9,557 nucleotides of DNA from Cyclobacteriaceae bacterium (GCA_029880385.1 JAOUOM010000035.1:1-9557); one strand, 5' to 3'; counted from the stretch's first letter, positions 1 through 7,570 are shown. The notes: a model not told the origin generated them from the sequence alone. Numbers and translations: made by a program.

Positions 1-193
1 GGGAGCACAGGCATGCAGTAGCAAGGGGCCAGCCCGATTCGCTCCAATGTTGTTGAATGAAGCTGTTTGCCCTGAATACCGGAAGTTGGGCAACGGGTGG
101 CAACCTACAGGAAGCCAACTGGCAAGACCCTGGCGATAGCCAATAGTTATCATTATCGCTTTCTGACAGTTGGCAGTGCTATCCCCCGGAGAG
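1..193. other. Left-edge region without a supported gene
   Basis: This stretch lies downstream of the minus-strand propeller gene. Two short frames are open: a minus-strand ATG at 153 running off the left edge (51 codons), and a plus-strand frame entering from the edge and stopping with TAG at 137-139. Neither translation resembles a family I know, and open frames this short are expected by chance at this base composition. A 6-bp inverted repeat (GCGATA/TATCGC, about 133-161) lies here but has a long loop and no T-run, so it is a poor terminator. I treat the region as intergenic or as the edge of an unseen gene. Confidence 0.4.
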
Positions 194-3100
194 CTACTCG
201 TACTGTATGGCCTGAATGCCGGCTTTCTGACAGGCAGCATTGAAGGCATTTATGTCGGCGATAATGGCCTTTTGTTCGCTTTGCAGGGACTCCCATTTCA
301 GATCAAGGGCATCCAGTTGTTCAATTTCGCCACGGGTTACGCGCGGGCTGGTACTGTCCAGGTTGCCTTTGACGAAAAGGTAATAGGCTGTCAGTCCGTT
401 GACGAAGTTGATCACATCATCATAACTTTGGTTTTTGCGCTGAATCAGGCGGGCATCCCATGCCATGATGCGCTCATCCAGTGCCCGGCCCATTTGGTGA
501 AGTTCCGGGTAATCGCCTGTGAGTCGCGCGGAGAGGGCATTGAGTTGCTTTTTTGCCTCCTGAAGCTGGTTGACGGCCCCGTGGATTGTATTGACGGTAG
601 TGGCGATGCGAACCATGGTAAGGTGTTGCTCCATGTAGTCTTCCGGAGTGCCTTCGAGGTGGGGGAAGGGCAGGATTTGAAAACGGGTCTCCTGGCTGGC
701 AGATCCAACAGACAAACGGGCCGTGTAGGTACCTGGTCTGGCCAAATGCCCGTCAAAACTCCCCTCCATATAGGCACTTGGAGCCCCCAGCAGGGACGGA
801 TAGCGCAAATCCCAGACAAAGCGATTGAGGCCGGCTGTTTTGGTGAGAACGGGATCGGGAGAAGGTCCGCCCGGATAAAGAGTAAATCCGGGATCTGCTT
901 GTGAGCTAAAGGCACGTACCGGCTGGCCGTCGGGATCGGTAATGGAAAGGCTAATAACTGCGGAATCGGGCAATGAGGGCAGGGTGTAGTAGAAAACAGT
1001 GCCTGTGGCCGGATTGACACCGTGGGAAAGGGCTGCTCCCGTAAAATCCGGGTTGTTGGCATCCAGTTCGCTTCGTGCTTCGACACGGTAGACATCCTCG
1101 GGCTGATAGAGGCCGGTAACCTTTTGGCCGTCTTTGTACTGACGGAGCAGGGGCAGGTCGTCAAGTATCCAGAAGGAACGACCCTGTGTAGCGGCAATCA
1201 GGTCGTCGTGCCAGACCATAAGGTCAGTAATGGGTACGACCGGGAGATTGAGACGGAAAGGGAGCCAGTGACGACCTCCGTCGTAGGAAAGGTAGATGCC
1301 CGTTTCGGTACCGGCAAAAAGCAGGTCTTTGCGGATCGGGTCTTCCCGTACCACGCGTGTGTATGCACCCATGGGAATGCCTGCGCTTATGTTGATCCAG
1401 GTAGCTCCATAGTCGGTCGTTTTGTAGAGGCCGGGGGTGAAGTCATTGAATTTGTAGCGTGTGGTGGCAAGGTAGGCTACGGCCGGGTGATGAGGGGATA
1501 CTTCGATGGCATTGATGAGGCATTCTTTCAGGCCTTTGGGCGTGACATTGATCCAGTTCTGGCCGTTGTCACGCGTGAGGTAGACCAGTCCGTCATCACT
1601 TCCGGTCCAAATAACACCCTTTTCGTGTGGTGATTCCGTGAGGTAACTCAGTGTGCCGTAGTTTTCACCACCTGCACCTTCGTTGGTATAGGGTATACCG
1701 CCTTTGCCTTGCTGTGAAGGGTTATTACGGGTAAGGTCGGGGGAGATTTCTGTCCAGCTGATGCCTCTGTCGGTTGTTTTAAGTACGACCTGGGCCCCGT
1801 GGTAAAAAGTTTGGGTTTCGTGTTGAGACCAGATAATAGGGGCATTCCAGTTAAATCGGTACTTCATATCTTTGGGTTCCATGGCGAGGTACTGAATGGG
1901 GGCAGCCATGGCGGAGGTACCTATGCCTGTATGGGCATCAAAGGCATTGATGGCACCCTGGTAACTGCCACCCAGCACATAGCGCGGGTCATTGGGGTCA
2001 AAAGCGAGGAAAGCACTTTCACCACCGGCTGAGTAGCCAAAATGGCGGTCGGTAAGGCCACCACCGGTCGGGTTGCGGCTATCCATGATGACCGAAGAAT
2101 TGTCTTGCTGGCCGGCATAGATGCGGTAAGGCCAATGGTTGTCGGCATTGAGGCGGTAAAACTGGGCGGTTGCAAAATCCTGCCCGGTCCACGAGGCACC
2201 CCCGTTAAAGGTGACGGCAGCTCCTCCATCATTTGAAATGACCATGTTTTGGTTATTGGCCGGGTTGATCCACAGGTCATGGTAGTCGCCATGGGTACCG
2301 CCGATACGTGTCCAGTTTTTGCCTCCATCGATGGACTTCCATGTGGCGGCGTTGAGCACGTAGACGGTATGCTCGTCTTGTGGGTCGGCAGCCACCTCGA
2401 TGTAATACCAGGCACGTTGCAGGAGGTTATGGTCTTTGCTTACACGTGTCCATTTGTTGCCTCCATCTGCTGACACAAAGAGGCCGCCCTGTTCTTTTTC
2501 CGTGTCGCTTTCCACGAGTGCGTAGACCCTTTCGGAGTTGTCGCGGCTCACCGACACACTCATTTTTCCTAATCCTTCGGGTAATCCATCCTGTATTTTC
2601 TTCCAGGTTTCACCACTATCGGTCGATTTGTAAAGGCCGCTTCCGGGACCACCACTTACCATTTGCCATGGGTAACGGATGTGATCCCACATGGCTGCAT
2701 AGAGGATACGGGGGTTGTTCATGTCCATTGACAGGCTGGCGCACCCGGTGGTATTGTTTACAAACAGGACATTTTTCCAGGTACGTCCCCCGTCTGTGCT
2801 TTTATATATCCCGCGCTCATCGGACGGGCCATGCATGGCACCTTGTGCTGCTACATAGACGATATCGGGATTGGCCGGATGGATGGCAATATTGGCGATA
2901 TGACGGGAGGCTTCCAGTCCCATATGTTCCCATGTTTTGCCGGCATCGGACGATTTGTAAACGCCATCTCCATAGGAAGACATCACCCCACGCGGGGCGT
3001 GCTCCCCCATACCCACATATACGACCAGGGGGTCGCTTTCCGATACGCTCACCATGCCTACCGATCCGGTTTTGAAGTATCCATCTGATACGTTTTTCCA

Positions 3101-3361
3101 GTTTTGTCCCCCGTCGCTGGTTTTCCAGAGACCACCACCGGTGGTACCCATGTAGTAGGTGAGGGGGTCGCCTGCCACACCCGAGGATCCCACTGATCGG
3201 CCACCACGAAAAGGTCCGATACTGCGCCATTTGACCGGAGCAAACCAATCGTTGAGGTTTTGTGTGGGGATCGGGGTTGAAACGGATTGTTTGGGAGTTC
3301 GCTGTGCCTCGACCGACAGGGAAAGCATGCAAACGAGCAGGAATATGGCAAGATTTTTCAT
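194..3361 (-). CDS. Secreted sortilin/VPS10-like BNR-repeat beta-propeller protein
   Basis: This 1055-residue protein is probably exported; substrate and reaction are unknown. Residues 1-19 form a signal peptide (Lys-3 basic end, hydrophobic core to about 16, Ala-rich end before Gln-20). After a short linker, WRSIGPFRGGRS (45-56) opens a sortilin-N-type propeller. Eleven Asp-box repeats (S/T-x-D-x-G-x-x-W or close variants) are visible near residues 81, 137, 188, 246, 297, 343, 385, 529, 596, 648 and 692, which fits a large or double propeller. Residues 780-900 look like a beta-sandwich domain with the GLNRFVWDLRYP signature (844-855) and a PGTYTARL strand. Residues 905-1050 are predicted helical. 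I see no type IX secretion sorting domain at the C-terminus and no membrane anchor. Such proteins are widely annotated 'glycosyl hydrolase' or 'VPS10 domain-containing', but no glycosidase active site is evident, so I would not assign an enzymatic role. The ATG is chosen because it gives a complete signal peptide. The gene is divergent from fahA. Confidence 0.9.
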   Translation of the reverse strand: MKNLAIFLLVCMLSLSVEAQRTPKQSVSTPIPTQNLNDWFAPVKWRSIGPFRGGRSVGSSGVAGDPLTYYMGTTGGGLWKTSDGGQNWKNVSDGYFKTGSVGMVSVSESDPLVVYVGMGEHAPRGVMSSYGDGVYKSSDAGKTWEHMGLEASRHIANIAIHPANPDIVYVAAQGAMHGPSDERGIYKSTDGGRTWKNVLFVNNTTGCASLSMDMNNPRILYAAMWDHIRYPWQMVSGGPGSGLYKSTDSGETWKKIQDGLPEGLGKMSVSVSRDNSERVYALVESDTEKEQGGLFVSADGGNKWTRVSKDHNLLQRAWYYIEVAADPQDEHTVYVLNAATWKSIDGGKNWTRIGGTHGDYHDLWINPANNQNMVISNDGGAAVTFNGGASWTGQDFATAQFYRLNADNHWPYRIYAGQQDNSSVIMDSRNPTGGGLTDRHFGYSAGGESAFLAFDPNDPRYVLGGSYQGAINAFDAHTGIGTSAMAAPIQYLAMEPKDMKYRFNWNAPIIWSQHETQTFYHGAQVVLKTTDRGISWTEISPDLTRNNPSQQGKGGIPYTNEGAGGENYGTLSYLTESPHEKGVIWTGSDDGLVYLTRDNGQNWINVTPKGLKECLINAIEVSPHHPAVAYLATTRYKFNDFTPGLYKTTDYGATWINISAGIPMGAYTRVVREDPIRKDLLFAGTETGIYLSYDGGRHWLPFRLNLPVVPITDLMVWHDDLIAATQGRSFWILDDLPLLRQYKDGQKVTGLYQPEDVYRVEARSELDANNPDFTGAALSHGVNPATGTVFYYTLPSLPDSAVISLSITDPDGQPVRAFSSQADPGFTLYPGGPSPDPVLTKTAGLNRFVWDLRYPSLLGAPSAYMEGSFDGHLARPGTYTARLSVGSASQETRFQILPFPHLEGTPEDYMEQHLTMVRIATTVNTIHGAVNQLQEAKKQLNALSARLTGDYPELHQMGRALDERIMAWDARLIQRKNQSYDDVINFVNGLTAYYLFVKGNLDSTSPRVTRGEIEQLDALDLKWESLQSEQKAIIADINAFNAACQKAGIQAIQYE

Positions 3362-3420
3362 GCCGATAAATCTAGTGATTATTTTGAATGGGAGTAGTTG
3401 CCCTTGCTTTTTTGTCGTTG

Positions 3421-3446
3421 AAAGTTCCGGTAACGGCTGAAACTTT
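3421..3446. repeat. Short inverted repeat upstream of the propeller gene
   Basis: AAAGTT (3421-3426) and AACTTT (3441-3446) form a perfect 6-bp dyad with a 14-base spacer, and part of the spacer (CGG/CTG) can also pair. It lies about 60 bases before the start codon of the minus-strand propeller gene, where an operator or 5'-leader hairpin could sit. A 6-bp repeat is weak evidence and could be chance. I found no convincing minus-strand promoter nearby. Confidence 0.2.
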
Positions 3447-3556
3447 TAGTCAGGCCAGATGCCGGACGTAAAGCAGCCAGGAGTCGTCCAGCCGGGAGAA
3501 CCCTGTTGTAGAAGAAAAATCACAATCCTTGGTATGATTAATTCCTGCCGGCGGGT

Positions 3557-3587
3557 TTTGATAGTCTGGGTGAACCTTCTATCATTG
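3557..3587 (+). promoter_or_regulatory. Bacteroidota-type promoter for fahA operon
   Basis: TTTG at 3557-3560 is followed, after exactly 19 bases, by TATCATTG at 3580-3587. The Bacteroidota housekeeping promoter consensus is TTTG, about 19 bases, TAnnTTTG, so only one consensus base (A for T) differs. Transcription would begin about 6-8 bases further on, giving a leader of roughly 30 bases before the ATG at 3623. No other element of this quality is seen between the two divergent genes. Confidence 0.55.
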
Positions 3588-3622
3588 TAGTATATATTCA
3601 GATAAACGTTTTTTACCCCACT

Positions 3623-4894
3623 ATGTCTGTAGCAAATGACCCCAAACTTACCTCATGGGTGGCAGTTGGCCCAATGTCGGATTTTCCCATCCAGAACCTT
3701 CCTTTTGGTATTTTCAGTCAGGGGGATGGCCTTCGCCGGGCGGGTGTGGCCATTGGGGAACAAATCCTTGATCTGGCTGCGCTCCAGGAAGACGGCTACC
3801 TGGATGGGATGGGGTTGCCAGATGGCCTTTTTGCGCAGCCAACCCTGAATGCATTTATTGGCAGGGGCAGGGCAGAAGGCCGTCGTGTTCGTGAGCGGGT
3901 ATCGATACTCTTGCGGCACGATAACCACGAAATACAGGGCCGCGCTGACCGGGATCGGTTTTTTGTGCCCATGGCTGGTGCCCAGTTGCACATGCCCGTA
4001 TTTGTGCGGGATTATACGGATTTTTATAGCAGTGAGCAGCATGCCTACAATGTGGGTTGTATGTTTCGGGACCCTGAGCATGCACTTTTGCCCAACTGGA
4101 AGCATTTGCCTGTAGGCTACCATGGCCGTGCATCAAGTATCGTGGTGTCGGGAACGCCCCTGCACCGGCCCAAAGGGCAAACCAGGGCAGATGATGCGGA
4201 AATGCCGTCATTTGGCCCCACGCGGTTACTTGATTTTGAGTTGGAAATGGCGTTTGTGACGTGCAGGGAAAACGGATTGGGAAATGCGGTACGTACACAG
4301 GAAGCCGAGGACTATGTATTTGGATTGGTGTTGTTTAATGACTGGTCGGCAAGGGATATGCAAAAATGGGAATATGTGCCATTGGGGCCTTTTTTAGCCA
4401 AAAATTTTGGTTCCTCCATATCGCCGTGGATTGTTACACTGGACGCACTTGAGCCGTTCAGGGTGGCCGGTACAAAACAGGATCCGGCAGTATTGCCATA
4501 TCTCGAAAGTGAGGGTGACAGGAATTTTGATATCCGGCTGGAAGTTGCCATCCAACCGGAAAACAGTGTCGAAACCATCGTTTCCCGAAGTAATTTCAGG
4601 TATATGTACTGGAATATCAGCCAGCAGCTGGCACACCATACGGTCAATGGATGCAATGTTGGAGTCGGGGATCTTTATGCTTCCGGCACGATATCCGGCC
4701 CATCACCCGATTCGTACGGTTCCATGCTTGAACTGAGCTGGCGGGGCACAAGGCCCGTTGTGTTGTCGGATGGAAGTGAACGAAGATTTATCCTTGATGG
4801 CGACACGGTGATAATGAGGGGCTATGCGGAAAAAGACGGGGTACGTGTCGGGTTTGGGGAAGTGACTACCAAAATATTACCAGCAAAACCATGA
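3623..4894 (+). CDS. fahA: Fumarylacetoacetase
   Basis: Hydrolyses 4-fumarylacetoacetate to fumarate and acetoacetate, the last step of phenylalanine/tyrosine breakdown through homogentisate; cytoplasmic. The 423-residue protein aligns by eye along its length with human FAH: SDFPIQNLPFG near 19-29 in the N-terminal SH3-like domain, then the catalytic domain with DYTDFYSSEQHAYNVG (130-145). Expected metal ligands are present (Asp-133, Glu-206, Glu-208, Asp-240), as are catalytic His-140, Gln-247, Lys-260 in GPFLAKNFG, and Glu-370 in GSMLELSW. The motif NDWSARDMQKWEYVPLGPF (239-257) is nearly identical to the human one. The ATG at 3623 is preferred because the segment SWVAVGPMSDFP before the first conserved motif resembles related bacterial proteins; Met-18 would cut into it. 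No Shine-Dalgarno is visible. The TGA stop overlaps the next start as ATGA, so the two genes are co-transcribed and probably translationally coupled. hpd and hmgA are not in the window. Confidence 0.97.
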   Translation: MSVANDPKLTSWVAVGPMSDFPIQNLPFGIFSQGDGLRRAGVAIGEQILDLAALQEDGYLDGMGLPDGLFAQPTLNAFIGRGRAEGRRVRERVSILLRHDNHEIQGRADRDRFFVPMAGAQLHMPVFVRDYTDFYSSEQHAYNVGCMFRDPEHALLPNWKHLPVGYHGRASSIVVSGTPLHRPKGQTRADDAEMPSFGPTRLLDFELEMAFVTCRENGLGNAVRTQEAEDYVFGLVLFNDWSARDMQKWEYVPLGPFLAKNFGSSISPWIVTLDALEPFRVAGTKQDPAVLPYLESEGDRNFDIRLEVAIQPENSVETIVSRSNFRYMYWNISQQLAHHTVNGCNVGVGDLYASGTISGPSPDSYGSMLELSWRGTRPVVLSDGSERRFILDGDTVIMRGYAEKDGVRVGFGEVTTKILPAKP

Positions 4895-5775
4895 AAACCA
4901 TCCGACCTTCAGCACTGGATGTCAGTGAATTTCACAGTTATTTCCTGGGTGCTGTGGCACCCCGTCCGATTGCGTTTGTGAGTACGGTTGATGCCCGGGG
5001 CCAGGTGAATCTGAGCCCGTTCAGTTGTTTCAACACCTTTGGTTCCAATCCGCCAATTTTGATTTTTTCGGCTACCCGTCGCGTACGTGACAATACCACC
5101 AAAGACACATTGGACAATGTGATCGAACACCCGGAGGCCGTGATCAACATCGTGAGCTATGATATGGCAGAGCAGATGTCATTGGCGAGCACCGAGTACC
5201 AGAAAGGTGTGAATGAGTTTGAAAAATCCGGACTAAATGAGCTGCCGTCTGAGGTAGTGAAGCCACCACGAGTGAAGGAGGCAAAAGTTTCGTTTGAATG
5301 CAAAGTAAATCAGGTAATGCCAATGGGAACGGAAGGGGGTGCCGGAAATCTCATTATTTGTGAAGTTTTGTTGATGCACATACAGGAAAGCATACTGGAT
5401 GCCAACGGAAAAATTGACCCGTTCAAGCTTGATGCAGTCGGGCGTTTGGGTGGCGACTGGTATGTGAGAGCCAGTGGTTCTTCACTTTTTGAAATAGAAA
5501 AGCCCAACCGGAACATGGGAATAGGTGTGGATCAGTTGCCATTGGCTATTCGCCACAGTGATATTCTGACGGGAAATGACCTGGGTAAACTGGCTAATGT
5601 GGCCAGCCTGCCGGATGAAGCGTCCATACGTTCGTATGCCGATGACCCTGAAGTAAACGCCATCCTGGTTTCCGGTGACACGGCCCAAAGACAAAGGGCT
5701 TTGCACCTGAAAGCCCGGGAGTTTCTTTCGAATGGGGAAATTAAAAAGGCGTGGCTTACCCTGCTCCAGTCTTAA
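4891..5775 (+). CDS. Flavin reductase family FMN-binding protein
   Basis: A 294-residue cytoplasmic protein of the flavin-reductase-like, FMN-binding split-barrel family (DIM6/NTAB type). Residues about 15-205 carry the barrel: GAVAPRPIAFVSTVDARG (20-37) followed by NLSPFSCFNTFGSNPPILIFS (40-60) is the typical FMN-phosphate-contacting region, and KDTLDN followed by AVINIVS (71-89) is the next conserved strand pair. Family members bind FMN and either reduce free flavin with NAD(P)H or act on small substrates; the substrate here cannot be read from sequence. Residues about 205-294 form an extra, probably helical tail beyond the minimal domain. The start overlaps the fahA stop by four bases, implying coupled expression and a link to aromatic amino acid catabolism, perhaps supplying reduced flavin or acting on a pathway intermediate (inference). 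Its TAA stop shares bases with the convergent epimerase stop. Confidence 0.9.
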   Translation: MKTIRPSALDVSEFHSYFLGAVAPRPIAFVSTVDARGQVNLSPFSCFNTFGSNPPILIFSATRRVRDNTTKDTLDNVIEHPEAVINIVSYDMAEQMSLASTEYQKGVNEFEKSGLNELPSEVVKPPRVKEAKVSFECKVNQVMPMGTEGGAGNLIICEVLLMHIQESILDANGKIDPFKLDAVGRLGGDWYVRASGSSLFEIEKPNRNMGIGVDQLPLAIRHSDILTGNDLGKLANVASLPDEASIRSYADDPEVNAILVSGDTAQRQRALHLKAREFLSNGEIKKAWLTLLQS

Positions 5776-6692
5776 AATGCCAGCCTGGACTTAAATTCAA
5801 GCAGGTCGTCCATCAGGCTGGTTGGTTCAAAATGGGGAATAAAATCATACAACCGGGTAGAAGGGGCTACCAGTAATTCGCGCAGGTTCATGTGCTGGTT
5901 ACTGAAGATAAACTCCAGGCCAGGGTAGATTTCTTTTAACACATCGAGGATTTCGAGTACCTGAAGGTTTTTGTCCACGAGGTTATAGGTACCCGAATCC
6001 ACGGGTCGGGTGACGGCAGAGGCCAGTGCCTGTGCCATCTGACTTACGTGGATAAAAGCCCGGGATTGTTTGCCGGTACCAAAAATCTGGATGCGGTTTT
6101 TGAAGTTGGCCTCAAACATAAACCGGTTGATCACGGCATCGAAGCGAGCACTTCGGTTGTACCCATACACATTTCCGCCCCTGAAGATCAATGCGTTTTT
6201 GTGAGCCATCAGGCGGTTCACGTGTTCCTCCCCGCGCAGTTTGGAAATGCCGTAAAAAGTCTGGGGGGCAGTGGTTGATGATTCGTCGGCTGGTTGTTCG
6301 GTGGCACCGTATACGGATGCACTGCTCAGGTAGATAAATTTGGAAATTTGGCTTTCCTCGGCAGCATACACTACTTCAGCCGTGCCCCAGTGGTTTACCT
6401 GTTCGTAAAAATGCGGATCTGTATTGGCAAAGGGTGTTGTGACAATGGCTGCCAGGTGTACTACCACGTCTACATGAATCATTTGTTTTTTTAACAGGCG
6501 CGAATCCAGTATTTCACCATGGACAAATTTGATTTTGCCGGGTTTTTCATATTGGTTGCCCAAAAAAAAGTTATAGTGATTTTTGCTCAGGTTGTCGTAA
6601 ATGATCACTTTTTCAACTGCTTCATTCCGAACCAGATATTTGGTCAATTCGGTACCCACATAGCCGGCACCACCTGTAATTAATACATTCAT
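5772..6692 (-). CDS. NAD-dependent epimerase/dehydratase (extended SDR)
   Basis: A 306-residue Rossmann-fold enzyme of the extended short-chain dehydrogenase family, which changes the sugar part of nucleotide-diphosphate sugars using tightly bound NAD. The nucleotide-binding loop GGAGYVG lies at 7-13, and the acidic residue after strand 2 is Asp-33 in IYDNLS, as in NAD-preferring members. HLAAIV (79-84) follows strand 4. LSSASVYG (122-129) contains the catalytic Ser, and Tyr-147 with Lys-151 (YGISK) form the YxxxK pair. RGGNVYG (171-177) and FGTGKQSRAFIHV (204-216) are the usual substrate-side motifs. Length is normal for the group. Substrate is undefined; GalE-like epimerase, dehydratase or reductase activity are all possible. 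The start lies one base after the stop of the upstream APS reductase gene, so the two form an operon with probable translational coupling. No Shine-Dalgarno is evident. Confidence 0.92.
   Translation of the reverse strand: MNVLITGGAGYVGTELTKYLVRNEAVEKVIIYDNLSKNHYNFFLGNQYEKPGKIKFVHGEILDSRLLKKQMIHVDVVVHLAAIVTTPFANTDPHFYEQVNHWGTAEVVYAAEESQISKFIYLSSASVYGATEQPADESSTTAPQTFYGISKLRGEEHVNRLMAHKNALIFRGGNVYGYNRSARFDAVINRFMFEANFKNRIQIFGTGKQSRAFIHVSQMAQALASAVTRPVDSGTYNLVDKNLQVLEILDVLKEIYPGLEFIFSNQHMNLRELLVAPSTRLYDFIPHFEPTSLMDDLLEFKSRLAF
5780..5821. repeat. Inverted repeat at the convergent gene junction
   Basis: CCAGCCTG (5780-5787) and CAGGCTGG (5814-5821) are perfect 8-bp inverted copies with a 26-base spacer, beginning five bases after the flavin-reductase stop and lying inside the 3' end of the epimerase gene. 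There is no intergenic space for a terminator between these convergent operons, so this is the nearest candidate for a structure that ends the plus-strand transcript. No T-run follows and the loop is long, so the terminator reading is weak. Confidence 0.25.
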
Positions 6693-6693
6693 C

Positions 6694-7350
6694 TTATTTG
6701 CTTACTAAATCTGTATGAAGCCCGCATTCCACTTTGTTCAACCCAAACCATCTGGCTTCTCGTTCCTGCATTTCGGGGGTCAGCCGCTGGGTGCAGGGTT
6801 CACACCCGATACTTATGTAGCCTTTGGCGTCAAGTGGATGCCGGGGCAGGTTATGCTCCCGGATATAGGCAAATATTTTCTTTTTGTCCCAGTTCAGCAT
6901 GGGGTGAAAACGCATGCATTGAAATGGGGCGGGTTGTTCAGTTTTCATGGCCTTGCGTACGGCACTTTGATCGGCACGGACACCATTGATCCAGATATCA
7001 AACGTCAGTAATACCTGTTCCATGGGTTGGGTTTTGTTGAGGAAGCAGCAATGATCCGGGTCGGTCGTAAACATCAGCTTGCCTGAAGGTTCACGTTGCA
7101 GGTATTTCGGTGTATTGGATTTCAGGTCGATTACATTCAGTCCGAAAGACTCGGCCACTTCATCGCGAAAGGAGATGGTTTCCGGAAACAAATAGCCCGT
7201 ATTGATAAAATAGACAGGGATGGTGGGGTCGATTTTGCTTAGGATGTGCAGCATGACCAGGCTGTGTGTCTGAAAGGAAGACGTGGTAAACATTCGTTTT
7301 CCATCTGCCCGGTATTGTTGGATTTTTGATTTGATTTCCCCGATTTCCAT
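6694..7350 (-). CDS. cysH: APS/PAPS reductase, iron-sulfur type (assimilatory)
   Basis: Reduces adenylyl sulfate (or 3'-phosphoadenylyl sulfate) to sulfite with thioredoxin-like reductants; cytoplasmic sulfate assimilation. From ATG 7350 it has 218 residues. TTSSFQTHSLVML (22-34) matches the nucleotide-binding loop of the family, and INTGYLFPET (49-58) is the next signature. Cys-101/Cys-102 (HCCFLNKTQPM) and Cys-183/Cys-186 (GCEPCTQRL) are the four [4Fe-4S] ligands that mark APS-type reductases. ECGLH (208-212) holds the catalytic Cys-209. Two deviations are visible: Asn-105 replaces the usual Arg in CCxxRKxxPL, and Ala-126 replaces the second Arg of the usual RRxQS. The frame is open up to an ATG at 7431, but the 27 extra residues have no family counterpart, whereas ATG 7350 is preceded by AAAGGA, a rare good ribosome site here. 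No ATP sulfurylase or sulfite reductase genes are nearby. First gene of the epimerase operon. Confidence 0.88.
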   Translation of the reverse strand: MEIGEIKSKIQQYRADGKRMFTTSSFQTHSLVMLHILSKIDPTIPVYFINTGYLFPETISFRDEVAESFGLNVIDLKSNTPKYLQREPSGKLMFTTDPDHCCFLNKTQPMEQVLLTFDIWINGVRADQSAVRKAMKTEQPAPFQCMRFHPMLNWDKKKIFAYIREHNLPRHPLDAKGYISIGCEPCTQRLTPEMQEREARWFGLNKVECGLHTDLVSK

Positions 7351-7492
7351 ATGCCCATCCTTTTGCACAAAGCAACACGTAAAAAGGTTTAAAACAAACT
7401 CAATGGTTTGATATATCAGGCAGATTGTCAAAAATCAAAAAAAATATTTTTTTGATTTTAAAATTTCACCAAACACTCTAATTCTACAGTTG

Positions 7493-7570
7493 TTCTTATT
7501 TATGAATATTTCCTGTTGATATGGGAATAATTCTTATTTATCTTAAATTATTCCCATTTATTCTTATTTT
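7493..7570 (+). repeat. Three copies of TTCTTATTT
   Basis: TTCTTATTT occurs at 7493, 7531 and 7561; the first two copies extend identically to 11 bases (TTCTTATTTAT). Start-to-start spacings are 38 and 30 bases. The middle copy overlaps the left arm and loop of the dyad at 7521-7557. Repeated words upstream of a gene can be regulator sites, but in such AT-rich sequence chance repetition is more likely than elsewhere. Confidence 0.4.
7521..7557. repeat. 12-bp perfect inverted repeat followed by T-run
   Basis: ATGGGAATAATT (7521-7532) and AATTATTCCCAT (7546-7557) are exact inverted copies around a 13-base spacer. The GGGAAT/ATTCCC ends are the only G/C clusters in their surroundings, which argues against pure compositional chance. 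On the plus strand a long T-run follows (to about 7576), so a transcript would look like an intrinsic terminator or leader hairpin for the 7642 gene. As DNA it could equally be an operator for the divergent pair. Which of these is true cannot be read from sequence. Confidence 0.5.

Noticed and set aside
1..153. Minus-strand frame from ATG 153 open to the left edge (51 codons)
   Set aside because: Too short, no recognisable motif and no promoter; an open frame of this length is common by chance. Cannot be settled without the sequence to the left.
133..161. GCGATA/TATCGC inverted repeat as terminator of the propeller gene
   Set aside because: Only six pairs with a loop of about 15-17 bases and no T-run on the minus strand.
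170..904. Plus-strand 244-codon open frame opposite the propeller gene
   Set aside because: It lies entirely antisense to a clear protein with domain-level matches, and its translation shows no recognisable motif; likewise the other frames at 1022-1633 and 2380-3075.
7351..7431. 27-residue N-terminal extension of the APS reductase from ATG 7431
   Set aside because: The family starts at about the position of Met 7350, the extension runs into AT-rich intergenic sequence, and a ribosome site (AAAGGA) lies just before 7350.
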